DNA of 64,000 bases, taken from contig CAIOZA010000055.1 of assembly GCA_903862655.1 (NCBI GenBank), forward strand, positions 108,334-172,333, written 5' to 3'. The notes under the pieces were generated by a model. It ran no database searches. It saw only the letters and a list, made by a program, of their open reading frames with translations, and was not told the origin of the DNA. The stretch is from an uncultured Ignavibacteria bacterium (GTDB taxonomy: Bacteria > Bacteroidota > Ignavibacteria > Kapaibacteriales > UBA2268). Positions 38,535-48,147 of this stretch are shown here, in pieces (position 1 is the first letter of the stretch; the number at the start of each line of letters is the position of its first letter). Made by a program: the position numbers and the translations under genes.

Positions 38535-38774
38535 AAGTAATAATCGCAATTAATTTTGATCATTATAGAATGAGATTAGCGCTAATATTTTTAATTTCTT
38601 CTTTGAAACATAATTATTGGACATATTACTAGAATATCTTATTTTTTCTTATTTTTGCTCAAGGTTAATCTTGTTAGTTTACATTCTAAAAATTAACCTG
38701 TCGTCATGTGGATTTACTTCGCATTGATCTTATAATAAATGGTATATATGAAAATGTTTAGAAAGATTTAAAGA

Positions 38775-39350
38775 ATGGCTGTTCTACCTATTTATAACTG
38801 TTATCATCCTGTTTTAAAGAAGAAAACAAATCCAGTTACTGAATTCAATCAGGAATTGAAGGATTTTGTTAATAATTTGTATGAAACCATGTATGAAGCC
38901 GATGGCGTTGGTTTAGCCGCTAATCAGGTTGGAGAATCAAAATCGATTATTGTTGTCGATACATCTGAAGCTTCAGAGGCAAAAGACAGTCATTCTCCAA
39001 TTGTAATGATAAATCCTGTAATAATTAACTATTCTGACGAAATAATTGAATATCAGGAAGGTTGCCTTAGCATTCCTAAGTTCTATGAAGATGTTGACCG
39101 ACCAAAGGAAATTGAAGTTAGGTATTTTGATATCGATATGAAAGAACTTTCTATCACGGCAGATTATCTGTTTTCAAGAGTGATTCAGCATGAAGTTGAC
39201 CATCTCAATGGTATTCTGTTTTACGAAAGATTAAGTTCAGTTAGACGTGTACTAGCTAAAAGTAAATTAAGAAAAATAGAAAAAGGGGATTATGCTACAT
39301 TTTACCCTATGATTCTGCCAAACGGAACTTATCGTGATCCAGCTGAATGA
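38775..39350 (+). CDS. def: Peptide deformylase
   Basis: Metalloenzyme that removes the formyl group from nascent proteins. All three signature motifs are intact: GVGLAANQ (45-52), EGCLSIP with metal ligand Cys97, and QHEVDHLNG with His139, Glu140 and His143. Length 191 is normal. The gene is not linked to fmt, a common partner, in this window. It converges on gmk, with only one base between the two stops. The 240-base upstream gap has a weak hairpin (38662-38699) of no obvious meaning. Confidence 0.96.
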   Translation: MAVLPIYNCYHPVLKKKTNPVTEFNQELKDFVNNLYETMYEADGVGLAANQVGESKSIIVVDTSEASEAKDSHSPIVMINPVIINYSDEIIEYQEGCLSIPKFYEDVDRPKEIEVRYFDIDMKELSITADYLFSRVIQHEVDHLNGILFYERLSSVRRVLAKSKLRKIEKGDYATFYPMILPNGTYRDPAE

Positions 39351-39351
39351 A

Positions 39352-39906
39352 TCATGTGTTTTTTCTGATTATTGATTCTACTTCCTTTAAAGTAAACTCA
39401 AGCTCGTCATTAACAATCACATAATCAAAATTTGAGACTCTTTCCATCTCCATTTTTGCCCGGGCAATTCTGGTTTGTATTTGCTCCTCCGATTCGGTAT
39501 TCCTGTTTCTGAGACGTTCCTCCAGAATATTGAGACTTGGTGGAGCAAGAAAAATGAGCAGTGAATGTTCTGGATAAAACTTTTTAAGGCTTAAAGCACC
39601 ATTGACATCAATGTCAAAAATCAACTTTTTGTTATTAACAAGAGCTTTCTCAATTTCTGATTTTAAAGTGCCATACTGATTCCCAAAGATTTCTTCATGC
39701 TCAACAAATTTCTCTTTTTCAATCATTTGCTTGAACTCTTCTTTGGAAACGAAATAATACTCTCTTCCTTGCTCTTCTCCTGTGCGTTTAACCCTGGTAG
39801 TAGCTGAAGTAGAAAACTCGAGGGAGAATACTTTTAATAAATGCTTAGCGACAGTTGATTTTCCACCTCCGCTAGGCGAAGCAAGTATGATCAAAGATTT
39901 TTTCAT
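39352..39906 (-). CDS. gmk: Guanylate kinase
   Basis: Phosphorylates GMP to GDP in purine nucleotide metabolism. The P-loop SPSGGGKST is at about 10-18, GMP-binding residues are in FSTSATTRVKRTGEEQGREYYFVS, and the lid and C-terminal part (ERLRNRNTESEEQIQTRIARA) are present. Length 184 is normal. It begins two bases after the TPR gene ends, so it is probably cotranscribed from upstream. No rpoZ or dfp gene follows, which differs from the common gmk-rpoZ arrangement. Confidence 0.96.
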   Translation of the reverse strand: MKKSLIILASPSGGGKSTVAKHLLKVFSLEFSTSATTRVKRTGEEQGREYYFVSKEEFKQMIEKEKFVEHEEIFGNQYGTLKSEIEKALVNNKKLIFDIDVNGALSLKKFYPEHSLLIFLAPPSLNILEERLRNRNTESEEQIQTRIARAKMEMERVSNFDYVIVNDELEFTLKEVESIIRKNT

Positions 39907-39907
39907 T

Positions 39908-41197
39908 TTATCTTATGTCTATAGACGTTATAATTTTATCAAAAATAGGATCAAAGTATTCATACTGTTTAGACGGTACCTGGAAAAAAGCAAAAAATAG
40001 TTCATTATCCTTTGCTAAACCATATTCGTAAAAGATATATTTTATTCCATCCTTATCAAATTGAACCATAACCTTATTCATTCTCCCTTTATATGATCCT
40101 TTAGCAAAGACCTTTTCAGACACAATATTGTAAGCGAAATAATTTTTTGAGTTCTGAAGAATACTTTCATGCCAAAACTCGAGTAAAGAATCAGTATTTT
40201 GTATCTGGTACTGAGTTTTCATATTTAAATTCAGTGACATTCTGATCCCAACATTGTACGGTGAGGTATAATTCTTAATAGGCTCAGGAGAAGCAATCAA
40301 TTCTGATACTTTTTCAGTTTGTAATTCGAACATTCTCCAGGATGTAGGAATCGAAAAATTGATTCTGCCGGTTGAATCCTTCAATGATAAATATTTTATA
40401 GTTTCATAAGGTACGAACATTTCACTATTTCCTGACAAAGCACCTAATTTTTTCCTGTCATTTTCAGCCGATGTTTTATCTCCAATTTTGTCATAAGCAA
40501 TAGCGCGGTTATTTAGGCATTCAGAGTCTGTAGAATCAAGCTTGATCCCTGAGGTGTAGTCCTGAATTGCATTTTTATAATCATTAAGTTTAAAATAACA
40601 ATTTCCACGATTGTAATAAATTTTCGAGTCCTTCAAACCCTTTTTAATAGATTTTGAAAAGTTATCAATGGCTTTTTTATATTCTTCTTTCTTGTAATAT
40701 GCACGACCTAATTCCAGATTGATGCTTGGATTCTTTTTTTCGAATGTTTGTGCTTTGATTAGATCAGCTATTGCTTCGTCGTACTTTTTCATGTCGATAT
40801 AATTAGATCCGCGATTGATATAAGCTTCAGTAAATTTACTATCAATTATTAATGCCCTGTTGAAATCTTCAAGAGCCAGGTCGTATTGACTGTTGATAAA
40901 GAATAGATATCCACGATTATTAAAAGCATCTGCCGACATTGAATCCAATTTTATCACACTATTAAAATCTTTAAGAGCTTCGTCAAATCTTTGAATAAAC
41001 ATATAAGCTAATCCTCGGTTGTAAAAAGATTCAGGATTCTTATCGTTTTCCGTAATAGCTTTTGAATAATAATCAATTGCTTCTGTGTAGTTCTGCTTGT
41101 TCAATGACTGTTGTGCTTTTGCTAAAAAAATATCTTCCTGCGAAAAAACTATCAGGGGAAGACAAAATATCAGGATGAATATTAATTTTTTAATCAT
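39908..41197 (-). CDS. TPR-repeat exported protein
   Basis: A 429-residue protein with an N-terminal signal peptide (to about residue 19) and about seven tandem tetratricopeptide repeats (about 23-265; examples NPESFYNRGLAYMFIQRFDEAL, split into helices, and DSKIYYNRGNCYFKLNDY). TPR arrays mediate protein-protein binding. The C-terminal 165 residues (IKYLSLKDSTGRINFSIPTSW onward) form a beta-rich domain I do not recognise. gmk follows immediately. The function is probably an envelope scaffold, and the partner is unknown. Confidence 0.85.
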   Translation of the reverse strand: MIKKLIFILIFCLPLIVFSQEDIFLAKAQQSLNKQNYTEAIDYYSKAITENDKNPESFYNRGLAYMFIQRFDEALKDFNSVIKLDSMSADAFNNRGYLFFINSQYDLALEDFNRALIIDSKFTEAYINRGSNYIDMKKYDEAIADLIKAQTFEKKNPSINLELGRAYYKKEEYKKAIDNFSKSIKKGLKDSKIYYNRGNCYFKLNDYKNAIQDYTSGIKLDSTDSECLNNRAIAYDKIGDKTSAENDRKKLGALSGNSEMFVPYETIKYLSLKDSTGRINFSIPTSWRMFELQTEKVSELIASPEPIKNYTSPYNVGIRMSLNLNMKTQYQIQNTDSLLEFWHESILQNSKNYFAYNIVSEKVFAKGSYKGRMNKVMVQFDKDGIKYIFYEYGLAKDNELFFAFFQVPSKQYEYFDPIFDKIITSIDIR

Positions 41198-41669
41198 AGT
41201 ATTTGTTAAATTGTTTTTATAAATTATTATAATGATTCAATATTGAATCAATCATATTACATCGTTTAGAAAAATATGTTTCAAACATCCTTACAAATTA
41301 AGAAATATCTTGCTCGACATACTTTTATTCTAAGCATTATACAAAAATATAGGAAAAATTTATAAATCGATAAGAAATATTCTGATTCCTATCTTTTTTT
41401 TAAAACAATATTTGTTTTCTTGCAGAAATATCCAAACAGATCATTCTTTTTACTCGACAGGTAGCTCGATAACCAAAAAATAAAATTGGTGATTTTGTGA
41501 TGGATTAATAAATATCCTTCCTATCTGACTAATATATTTTCGAATAGTTGACATTTCTAACCCCTTGACTTATAAAGGAATATGGAATACGGGAGTAATT
41601 GTGAAAAATAAATATGCATTATTTTCAATGTTTTATTGTTTTTTTTAACGTAATTAAATAATTAATCCG

Positions 41670-41677
41670 TATATTTG
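41670..41677 (+). promoter_or_regulatory. Candidate Bacteroidota-type -7 promoter element
   Basis: TATATTTG matches the TAnnTTTG -7 motif known from Bacteroidota. I see no good -33 TTTG at the usual spacing, so support is partial, and whether this lineage uses that sigma factor is unknown. It would place the start of the RRM transcript near 41684, just before the inverted repeat. Confidence 0.35.
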
Positions 41678-41691
41678 TACCTTAGTATAAA

Positions 41692-41705
41692 CAGGTAAAT
41701 ACCTG
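41692..41705 (+). promoter_or_regulatory. Inverted repeat in the RRM leader
   Basis: CAGGTA-aa-TACCTG, a perfect 6-bp inverted repeat with a two-base spacer, 34 bases before the RRM start codon. It could be an operator or the base of a small RNA hairpin. A DNA-binding protein site is more likely because the loop would be too tight for a stable RNA stem. Confidence 0.4.
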
Positions 41706-41708
41706 ATT

Positions 41709-41729
41709 CTATTTTCTATTTTCTATTTT
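41709..41729 (+). repeat. Three tandem CTATTTT heptamers
   Basis: Three perfect copies of CTATTTT directly before the AGGA ribosome-binding site of the RRM gene. In RNA these are U-rich repeats of a type that RRM proteins often bind, so autoregulation is conceivable; that is inference. Confidence 0.6.
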
Positions 41730-41738
41730 AGGACTATT

Positions 41739-41981
41739 ATGAAACTTTATGTAGGGAACATCCCCAACAGCATGACTGAAGATCAGTTATCTTCAGAATT
41801 CAAAGCATACGGAGAAATCCAGTCATTGAAAATTATTACTGACAGAGAAACCGGTAGATCACGTGGTTTTGGTTTTATTGAAATGGCTGACAGTGATGCT
41901 CAAAAAGCTATCGATGGATTGAACAATGCAGATATGCAGGGCAGACAGATATCGGTTAGCGTAGCTCAAGAAAGAAGATAA
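41739..41981 (+). CDS. RRM-type RNA-binding protein
   Basis: An 80-residue protein consisting of one RNA recognition motif. RNP2 is LYVGNI (3-8) and RNP1 is RGFGFIEM (42-49), with the aromatic residues that stack on RNA in place. Such single-RRM proteins in cyanobacteria and Bacteroidota are often cold-induced. The usual Gly-rich tail is absent: the protein ends in SVAQERR. The leader has tandem U-rich heptamers and an inverted repeat, so post-transcriptional control is possible. Target RNAs are unknown. Confidence 0.95.
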   Translation: MKLYVGNIPNSMTEDQLSSEFKAYGEIQSLKIITDRETGRSRGFGFIEMADSDAQKAIDGLNNADMQGRQISVSVAQERR

Positions 41982-42288
41982 TTAAATAATAAGATCTTTA
42001 GGTCTGCTGATTTATATATGACTTGGAATGATTTTTCTACTTCAATTATTAAAATCTGATTTTGGTAATTATAATGTTTAAAGAGTTATTTTAAATCTTG
42101 GTAATAAGGCAAATCTCAAAATAATATTTAATTTTATAGATTTTTTGCATACAATCGAAAAAAAAATACCGCCTATGATTAGTTTCTAATTAAGGCGGTT
42201 TTTTTCTATTATTAAATAACTAATATGGCAATGTGGTTGGCATTCTTAGCTTTTTCTTAATTAATGCAACACCTCCCAATACACCTGT
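41982..42288. other. Intergenic region with terminator
   Basis: A 307-base AT-rich gap between the RRM gene and the convergent M64 peptidase gene. It contains the terminator at 42168-42205 and nothing else I can support. Confidence 0.6.
42168..42205 (+). terminator. Intrinsic terminator
   Basis: Outer stem accgcct (42168-42174) with aggcggt (42193-42199), inner stem attag (42178-42182) with ctaat (42186-42190), small bulge between, followed by a run of T. It would end the RRM transcript. The left flank has an A-run, so it may also work for the convergent peptidase transcript. Confidence 0.85.
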
Positions 42289-43752
42289 TTATCTAATCTT
42301 TATCAACTCTTTCATTAAAAATTTATCATCATTCTTAATTAACAAATAATAGCTGCCTTCCGGTAGATTGTTTTTGGCTAGATCGATTTTGAAGTTATAA
42401 ATATCCTCAAATACTCCGTTTTTTCCACTTGTGTAAACTACATTTCCATTGATATCAGAAAGCTCAACACTAAACTTTTTTAAATCTGTACCCGACAGAG
42501 AAATATTAATTTCAGTGCTGAAAGGATTCGGATAAACATTTAGATTCATTGAAAGATCCGAACTGTTTATTCCAATGCCGGTAGAAGATTTATCGATATT
42601 CCATTCAACAATCTTTTTGTGTATACTTTTTGTTATGTGATTTAACTCTCTGGTGAGTTGAGTCGTATCATTAACGGACACTGTAATTTTTGTTATTCCA
42701 TCTGGCAGGTTTTTAGTATCAATTGACAAACTGTCCACTTTGGATTGAATAACATTGTCAATTGTCCACACTGTTTCTAAAGTATTTGGAAAATTTTTAA
42801 CAATATTAAGCTTGAAGTCAAGGATTGTGTCAGCAGCTGAAATAGTTAAATTCTGAGGTGAGTATGAATCAACAGGACTCACAAGAGCATGAATTCTCTC
42901 AACGATCGTCTGATTGCATACCACGCAGTATGGGACACCTAAGCTCCTCATTTTGCAGGAGTATTGAGGTCTGCACCAGCCAGTATCACAATAAAATGCA
43001 CCGATAAATAACCCAGTTATTGACTGATATTGCGAACTTGTGGGAGTCGGAATTGGTGTTGATTTATCAATCCAGTTGTTCCATGGGATCAAGTCGTAAG
43101 TTTTTGCTTGGGTAATGTTTGGTCCTATCAGTGATTTATATGTACAATTACCACCATATTCATCTGAAACCTTTGCAAATGAATGTGCAAATTCATGAAG
43201 TATTATCTCTGAGGCTGATGAAACAGTTGATGATGTCGGGAACGTACCACCGGTGCCACCATAATAAGGTGAATTAACCAAAATGAAGGCTTGATCATAA
43301 TCGGGAAAATTTCTTTTCAATACATTAAATATTGAATCGGATCTGAGAGCAACTATAGCCCTGTGAACGCCATTCACATCAAAAGCCGAACCAAAGTAGT
43401 TGTTCACCTTTAGCTTTGGATGAGAAGCAGAATCCGGGCAATCGGGGGCAGTTCTTGGATGGCTTGCACCTGATTCTTTCGATGGTACCCTAATTGCAAA
43501 GATATTGAAGTAATTTTTATAATTTGAAAATGGTATAACCTTAAAAAAGCTATCCATTGAATTTTTAACATCTGCTATGAATTTATTTAATTCAAACTGT
43601 TGATAACCATCACTCAGGAAAACAAAATTTATTCTGTTTGCTTGAGATCCTGATATTGAGATTGTGTCTATTTGAAATTCACTGCTTATTAACTCTCTGC
43701 TTGAAAAAATGAAAAAAAACATTATCATAAATATATAAATATTATTTTTCAT
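42289..43752 (-). CDS. M64-family metallopeptidase with T9SS sorting domain
   Basis: Secreted zinc peptidase of the M64 (IgA peptidase-like) family, 487 residues. A signal peptide covers about 1-24. The zinc site HEFAH-x6-DEY is at His186, Glu187, His190 and Asp197 (LHEFAHSFAKVSDEYGG), typical of the family. INFVFLSDGYQ and FNIFAIRVPSKESGASHP are other M64 blocks. Several Cys (CDTGWCRPQYSCKM, CVVCNQ) suggest disulfides. A beta-sandwich region (about 310-390) precedes a T9SS type A sorting domain (LNVYPNPFSTEI ... LPEGSYYLLI). The natural substrate is unknown; the IgA name is historical. The gene overlaps the upstream lipoprotein gene by 11 bases. Confidence 0.92.
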   Translation of the reverse strand: MKNNIYIFMIMFFFIFSSRELISSEFQIDTISISGSQANRINFVFLSDGYQQFELNKFIADVKNSMDSFFKVIPFSNYKNYFNIFAIRVPSKESGASHPRTAPDCPDSASHPKLKVNNYFGSAFDVNGVHRAIVALRSDSIFNVLKRNFPDYDQAFILVNSPYYGGTGGTFPTSSTVSSASEIILHEFAHSFAKVSDEYGGNCTYKSLIGPNITQAKTYDLIPWNNWIDKSTPIPTPTSSQYQSITGLFIGAFYCDTGWCRPQYSCKMRSLGVPYCVVCNQTIVERIHALVSPVDSYSPQNLTISAADTILDFKLNIVKNFPNTLETVWTIDNVIQSKVDSLSIDTKNLPDGITKITVSVNDTTQLTRELNHITKSIHKKIVEWNIDKSSTGIGINSSDLSMNLNVYPNPFSTEINISLSGTDLKKFSVELSDINGNVVYTSGKNGVFEDIYNFKIDLAKNNLPEGSYYLLIKNDDKFLMKELIKIR

Positions 43753-44272
43753 CTTTTTCTCCGCACTTAAGCATTTTAAAGAAAATAGTATTCGTATTTA
43801 AATTAACATCAAGCAGATCTATCATTAAATACTTGTAATCGATGTTATATTGCAGTCTCAGTTGAAAGTCGATTTCTTTGTGGTAAATCATTTTTCTTTC
43901 AAGTTCGTTTTTTGAACTCACAAATTCCATATTCTCATCCAAAGGATTCTCGAGAATTATCCGTTTGACAACTCCATACTTATTATCGACAAGTTTAAAA
44001 ATAAGATAACCTGGAGCAGCTATTGTATCACGATTGTGATCATCTTTCAATTTTCCTGCTGTTAATTCGCAATTGTCCTGATTGATTGAAATACTATCAC
44101 CATTCTTCTGAAAATTAAAATGTATGAAAGCTATCATTTCGTCTGGTTTGATGGATTTATTTTGTTTGTCAGAATCACCAATTGTACTGCAGGCAGTTAA
44201 CAGAAGTGAGATGATAATAATGGATAATATGATTGATAATTTTTTCAAAATAATTCTATCAATTAGTGTCAC
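43742..44272 (-). CDS. Putative lipoprotein
   Basis: A 176-residue protein with a lipobox (SLLLTACSTIGD; Cys about residue 28) behind a hydrophobic segment, so likely lipid-anchored. The rest is beta-rich with no recognised domain. The start at 44272 is a GTG; a later TTG inside the leader is possible. It overlaps the start of the M64 peptidase gene, implying a shared transcript and perhaps a partner or chaperone role. No function is assigned. Confidence 0.75.
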   Translation of the reverse strand: MTLIDRIILKKLSIILSIIIISLLLTACSTIGDSDKQNKSIKPDEMIAFIHFNFQKNGDSISINQDNCELTAGKLKDDHNRDTIAAPGYLIFKLVDNKYGVVKRIILENPLDENMEFVSSKNELERKMIYHKEIDFQLRLQYNIDYKYLMIDLLDVNLNTNTIFFKMLKCGEKDEK

Positions 44273-44289
44273 TCTTGTAAGTTAAATAG

Positions 44290-44316
44290 AAAAGCCGCCC
44301 CGTCAGGAGCGGCTTT
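44290..44316 (-). terminator. Intrinsic terminator of the isocitrate dehydrogenase gene
   Basis: On the minus strand, an aaagccgc/gcggcttt stem (44309-44316 with 44291-44298) with a ten-base loop, followed by tttctattt. It lies 11 bases beyond the icd stop and separates it from the lipoprotein gene. Confidence 0.82.
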
Positions 44317-44327
44317 GATTCTAGAAA

Positions 44328-46565
<2,238 letters not shown>

Positions 46566-46770
46566 CTAAATATTAAATAAAAAAGTAATTACACTAAATA
46601 ATAATGCAAAATCGAATAACTACAAAATTAGCAATCTTTTCTCTAAATATAAAGTTGAATAATATTTTGAACGATTTAAGTTGAAATGTTCTACTACATT
46701 TCGAAATTTGTTTATTTACCAAATCATTTCAGAATCACTCCTACGAATTTATATAAAGAGGAAAGGCTGC

Positions 46771-46787
46771 TGTTAAATAATTTTACA
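46771..46787 (+). promoter_or_regulatory. Upstream copy of 17-bp operator-like repeat
   Basis: tgttaaataattttaca. Its core GTnAAATAATTTnAC is a near-palindrome (six of seven base pairs). An identical copy lies 80 bp downstream. Centre is about 181 bases before the predicted sigma-54 start site, an activator-site position. Confidence 0.6.
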
Positions 46788-46850
46788 TAAACTATAATTT
46801 TATATTTACCAAAAGGTTATGAATTTCTTTCTGCCAATAATCAATAAAGG

Positions 46851-46867
46851 TGTTAAATAATTTTACA
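46851..46867 (+). promoter_or_regulatory. Downstream copy of 17-bp operator-like repeat
   Basis: Exact second copy of the repeat at 46771-46787, with the same near-palindromic core. Its centre lies about 101 bases before the predicted transcription start near 46960, where enhancer-binding proteins of the NtrC family commonly bind. Confidence 0.6.
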
Positions 46868-46934
46868 GTAAGGGGATTTCATTTTTTCTGCATAAAATCG
46901 CGCAAGTGATTGTTATATAAGCACTAAGCTTTGC

Positions 46935-46950
46935 TGGCACAGAATGTGCT
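46935..46950 (+). promoter_or_regulatory. Candidate sigma-54 promoter
   Basis: tggcacagaatgtgct: the -24 half TGGCAC is perfect, and the -12 half is gTGCt (consensus TTGCA/T) with GG-N10-GC spacing exact. Transcription would start near 46960, 50 bases before the preferred start codon at 47010. The consensus is established; use in vivo is inference. Confidence 0.65.
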
Positions 46951-46996
46951 TCAATAATTATATAAGCTTCTGATTAATGTCTAAAGAATATATAAT

Positions 46997-47002
46997 GGAG
47001 GA
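46997..47002 (+). promoter_or_regulatory. Shine-Dalgarno sequence deciding the start
   Basis: GGAGGA, with eight bases between GGAGG and the ATG at 47010. It lies downstream of two earlier in-frame ATGs and is the reason for choosing 47010. Confidence 0.75.
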
Positions 47003-47009
47003 ACCCAAA

Positions 47010-48002
47010 ATGAGAAAGAATGTATTATTAGTCGATGATGAATCTTCAGTAAGAAGGTCATTATCTTTAGGATTAACCCAAGAGGGATATACTATCGAAC
47101 CATGTGAAAATGGTGTCAATGCTTTAAAGATTATGTACGAGCATAATCAAAATCAAAGTGAATTCGATGCGGTAATTTTAGACATAAGGTTACCTGATAT
47201 TGATGGAATTAAACTAGCAAAAATGTTCAAATCCAGCTATCCTGAAACTAACATCATTTTTATAACAGGCTATTCCGATAATATAATCTTAAGGGAAATC
47301 CAGGAATTAGAATCCACAAAGATTCTTAAAAAACCATTCACAGCACATGAGCTATCCCTAGAAATTGAAGAATTTGGTGAGCATAAATATCATCAGGAAA
47401 TTACCCAAAAAAGTCAAAAGCAGATAACAACTTTTTCAGCCTATGCCATGCTCAAATTAGCTAAAAGTGCAAATTATCTGGATATTTATAGAAAATTATA
47501 TTTCAATCAAAATGTACTTTATTGTGACGCTATAAGAGGTGAGTACGATATAATAATGTTAATGCAATCGAATTCTTTTGAATCCTTTAATGCTATCATA
47601 GAAAATGATCTAAAATCAATTGAAGGCATTTCAGAAATTGATTTCTTTAGGGTTGAGGAACCTATTCTGGATGAGGGACTTATGAGCTTCATACATACTG
47701 CAAATGAGATATTATCAATTGATACATTAAACAGTAGCAAAAGAGAATTTCATAATGTAGTTTGCTCCTATGTTACACTCAATGTTGAGAAAAGTAAGCT
47801 TGATATCCTCTATCCGACTCTCTTTTTTGACGATAATGTGGTTTATTGTGATTTTACGGATAGTAAAGAAAATCAACTTGTTCTACTGATCCATGGTACT
47901 CAATATTCAGAGATTAGTAACGTAATTTCTAGCAGAATTGCTGTTTTGGATGGAGTTCTAAGCTTGAAAGAATATCCTATTATTAATATTTTTGAGGTGT
48001 AA
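47010..48002 (+). CDS. Response regulator with receiver plus two Lrp/AsnC (RAM)-like domains
   Basis: A 330-residue protein. The receiver domain (about 1-120) is complete: acidic pair Asp9-Asp10, phosphorylatable Asp58 in VILDIRLPDIDG, Thr86 in FITGYS and Lys108 in LKKPF. After a linker (120-142) come two domains that resemble the Lrp/AsnC ligand-binding (RAM, ACT-like) fold. The first is about 143-217, with AYAMLKLAKSANYLDIYRK, then VLYCDAIRGEYDIIMLM, then LKSIEGISEIDFFRV. The second is about 249-328, with VVYCDFTDSKENQLVLLI. The GEYD-type turn at 177-180 is typical of RAM domains. No DNA-binding domain is visible. Earlier ATGs at 46977 and 46995 are less likely because the GGAGGA lies after them. 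Kinase and NtrC-type genes follow. The RAM call rests on pattern recognition only. Confidence 0.85.
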   Translation: MRKNVLLVDDESSVRRSLSLGLTQEGYTIEPCENGVNALKIMYEHNQNQSEFDAVILDIRLPDIDGIKLAKMFKSSYPETNIIFITGYSDNIILREIQELESTKILKKPFTAHELSLEIEEFGEHKYHQEITQKSQKQITTFSAYAMLKLAKSANYLDIYRKLYFNQNVLYCDAIRGEYDIIMLMQSNSFESFNAIIENDLKSIEGISEIDFFRVEEPILDEGLMSFIHTANEILSIDTLNSSKREFHNVVCSYVTLNVEKSKLDILYPTLFFDDNVVYCDFTDSKENQLVLLIHGTQYSEISNVISSRIAVLDGVLSLKEYPIINIFEV

Positions 48003-48147
48003 ATCTATAAACGTATGTCATCTGTTGAATTGAAAATTAATCGCAAAATTTAGTTTTTTGATAATAAATATTACATTATATTGCATCAAAGAATTCGGAA
48101 AAGTTCTTTAAAAATATAGATATTATCAGATTGATTGGACAATCAAA

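Larger units (their letters stand above)
41198..41738. other. Long leader region of the RRM gene
   Basis: A 541-base AT-rich gap before the RRM protein gene. Near its end it holds a TATATTTG sequence (41670-41677), an inverted repeat (41692-41705), three tandem CTATTTT heptamers (41709-41729) and AGGA (41730-41733) before the ATG. A 15-residue open frame (41601-41648, GTG start, gggag upstream) also occurs. The rest shows nothing I can name. Confidence 0.6.

Noticed and set aside
38662..38699. Inverted repeat aggttaat/attaacct upstream of def
   Set aside because: Only 8 bp of AT-rich stem with a 22-base loop and no T-run; likely chance in AT-rich DNA.
41555..41590. TTGACT sequence as a sigma-70 -35 box before the RRM gene
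   Set aside because: No acceptable -10 sequence at 16-18 bases; likely chance.
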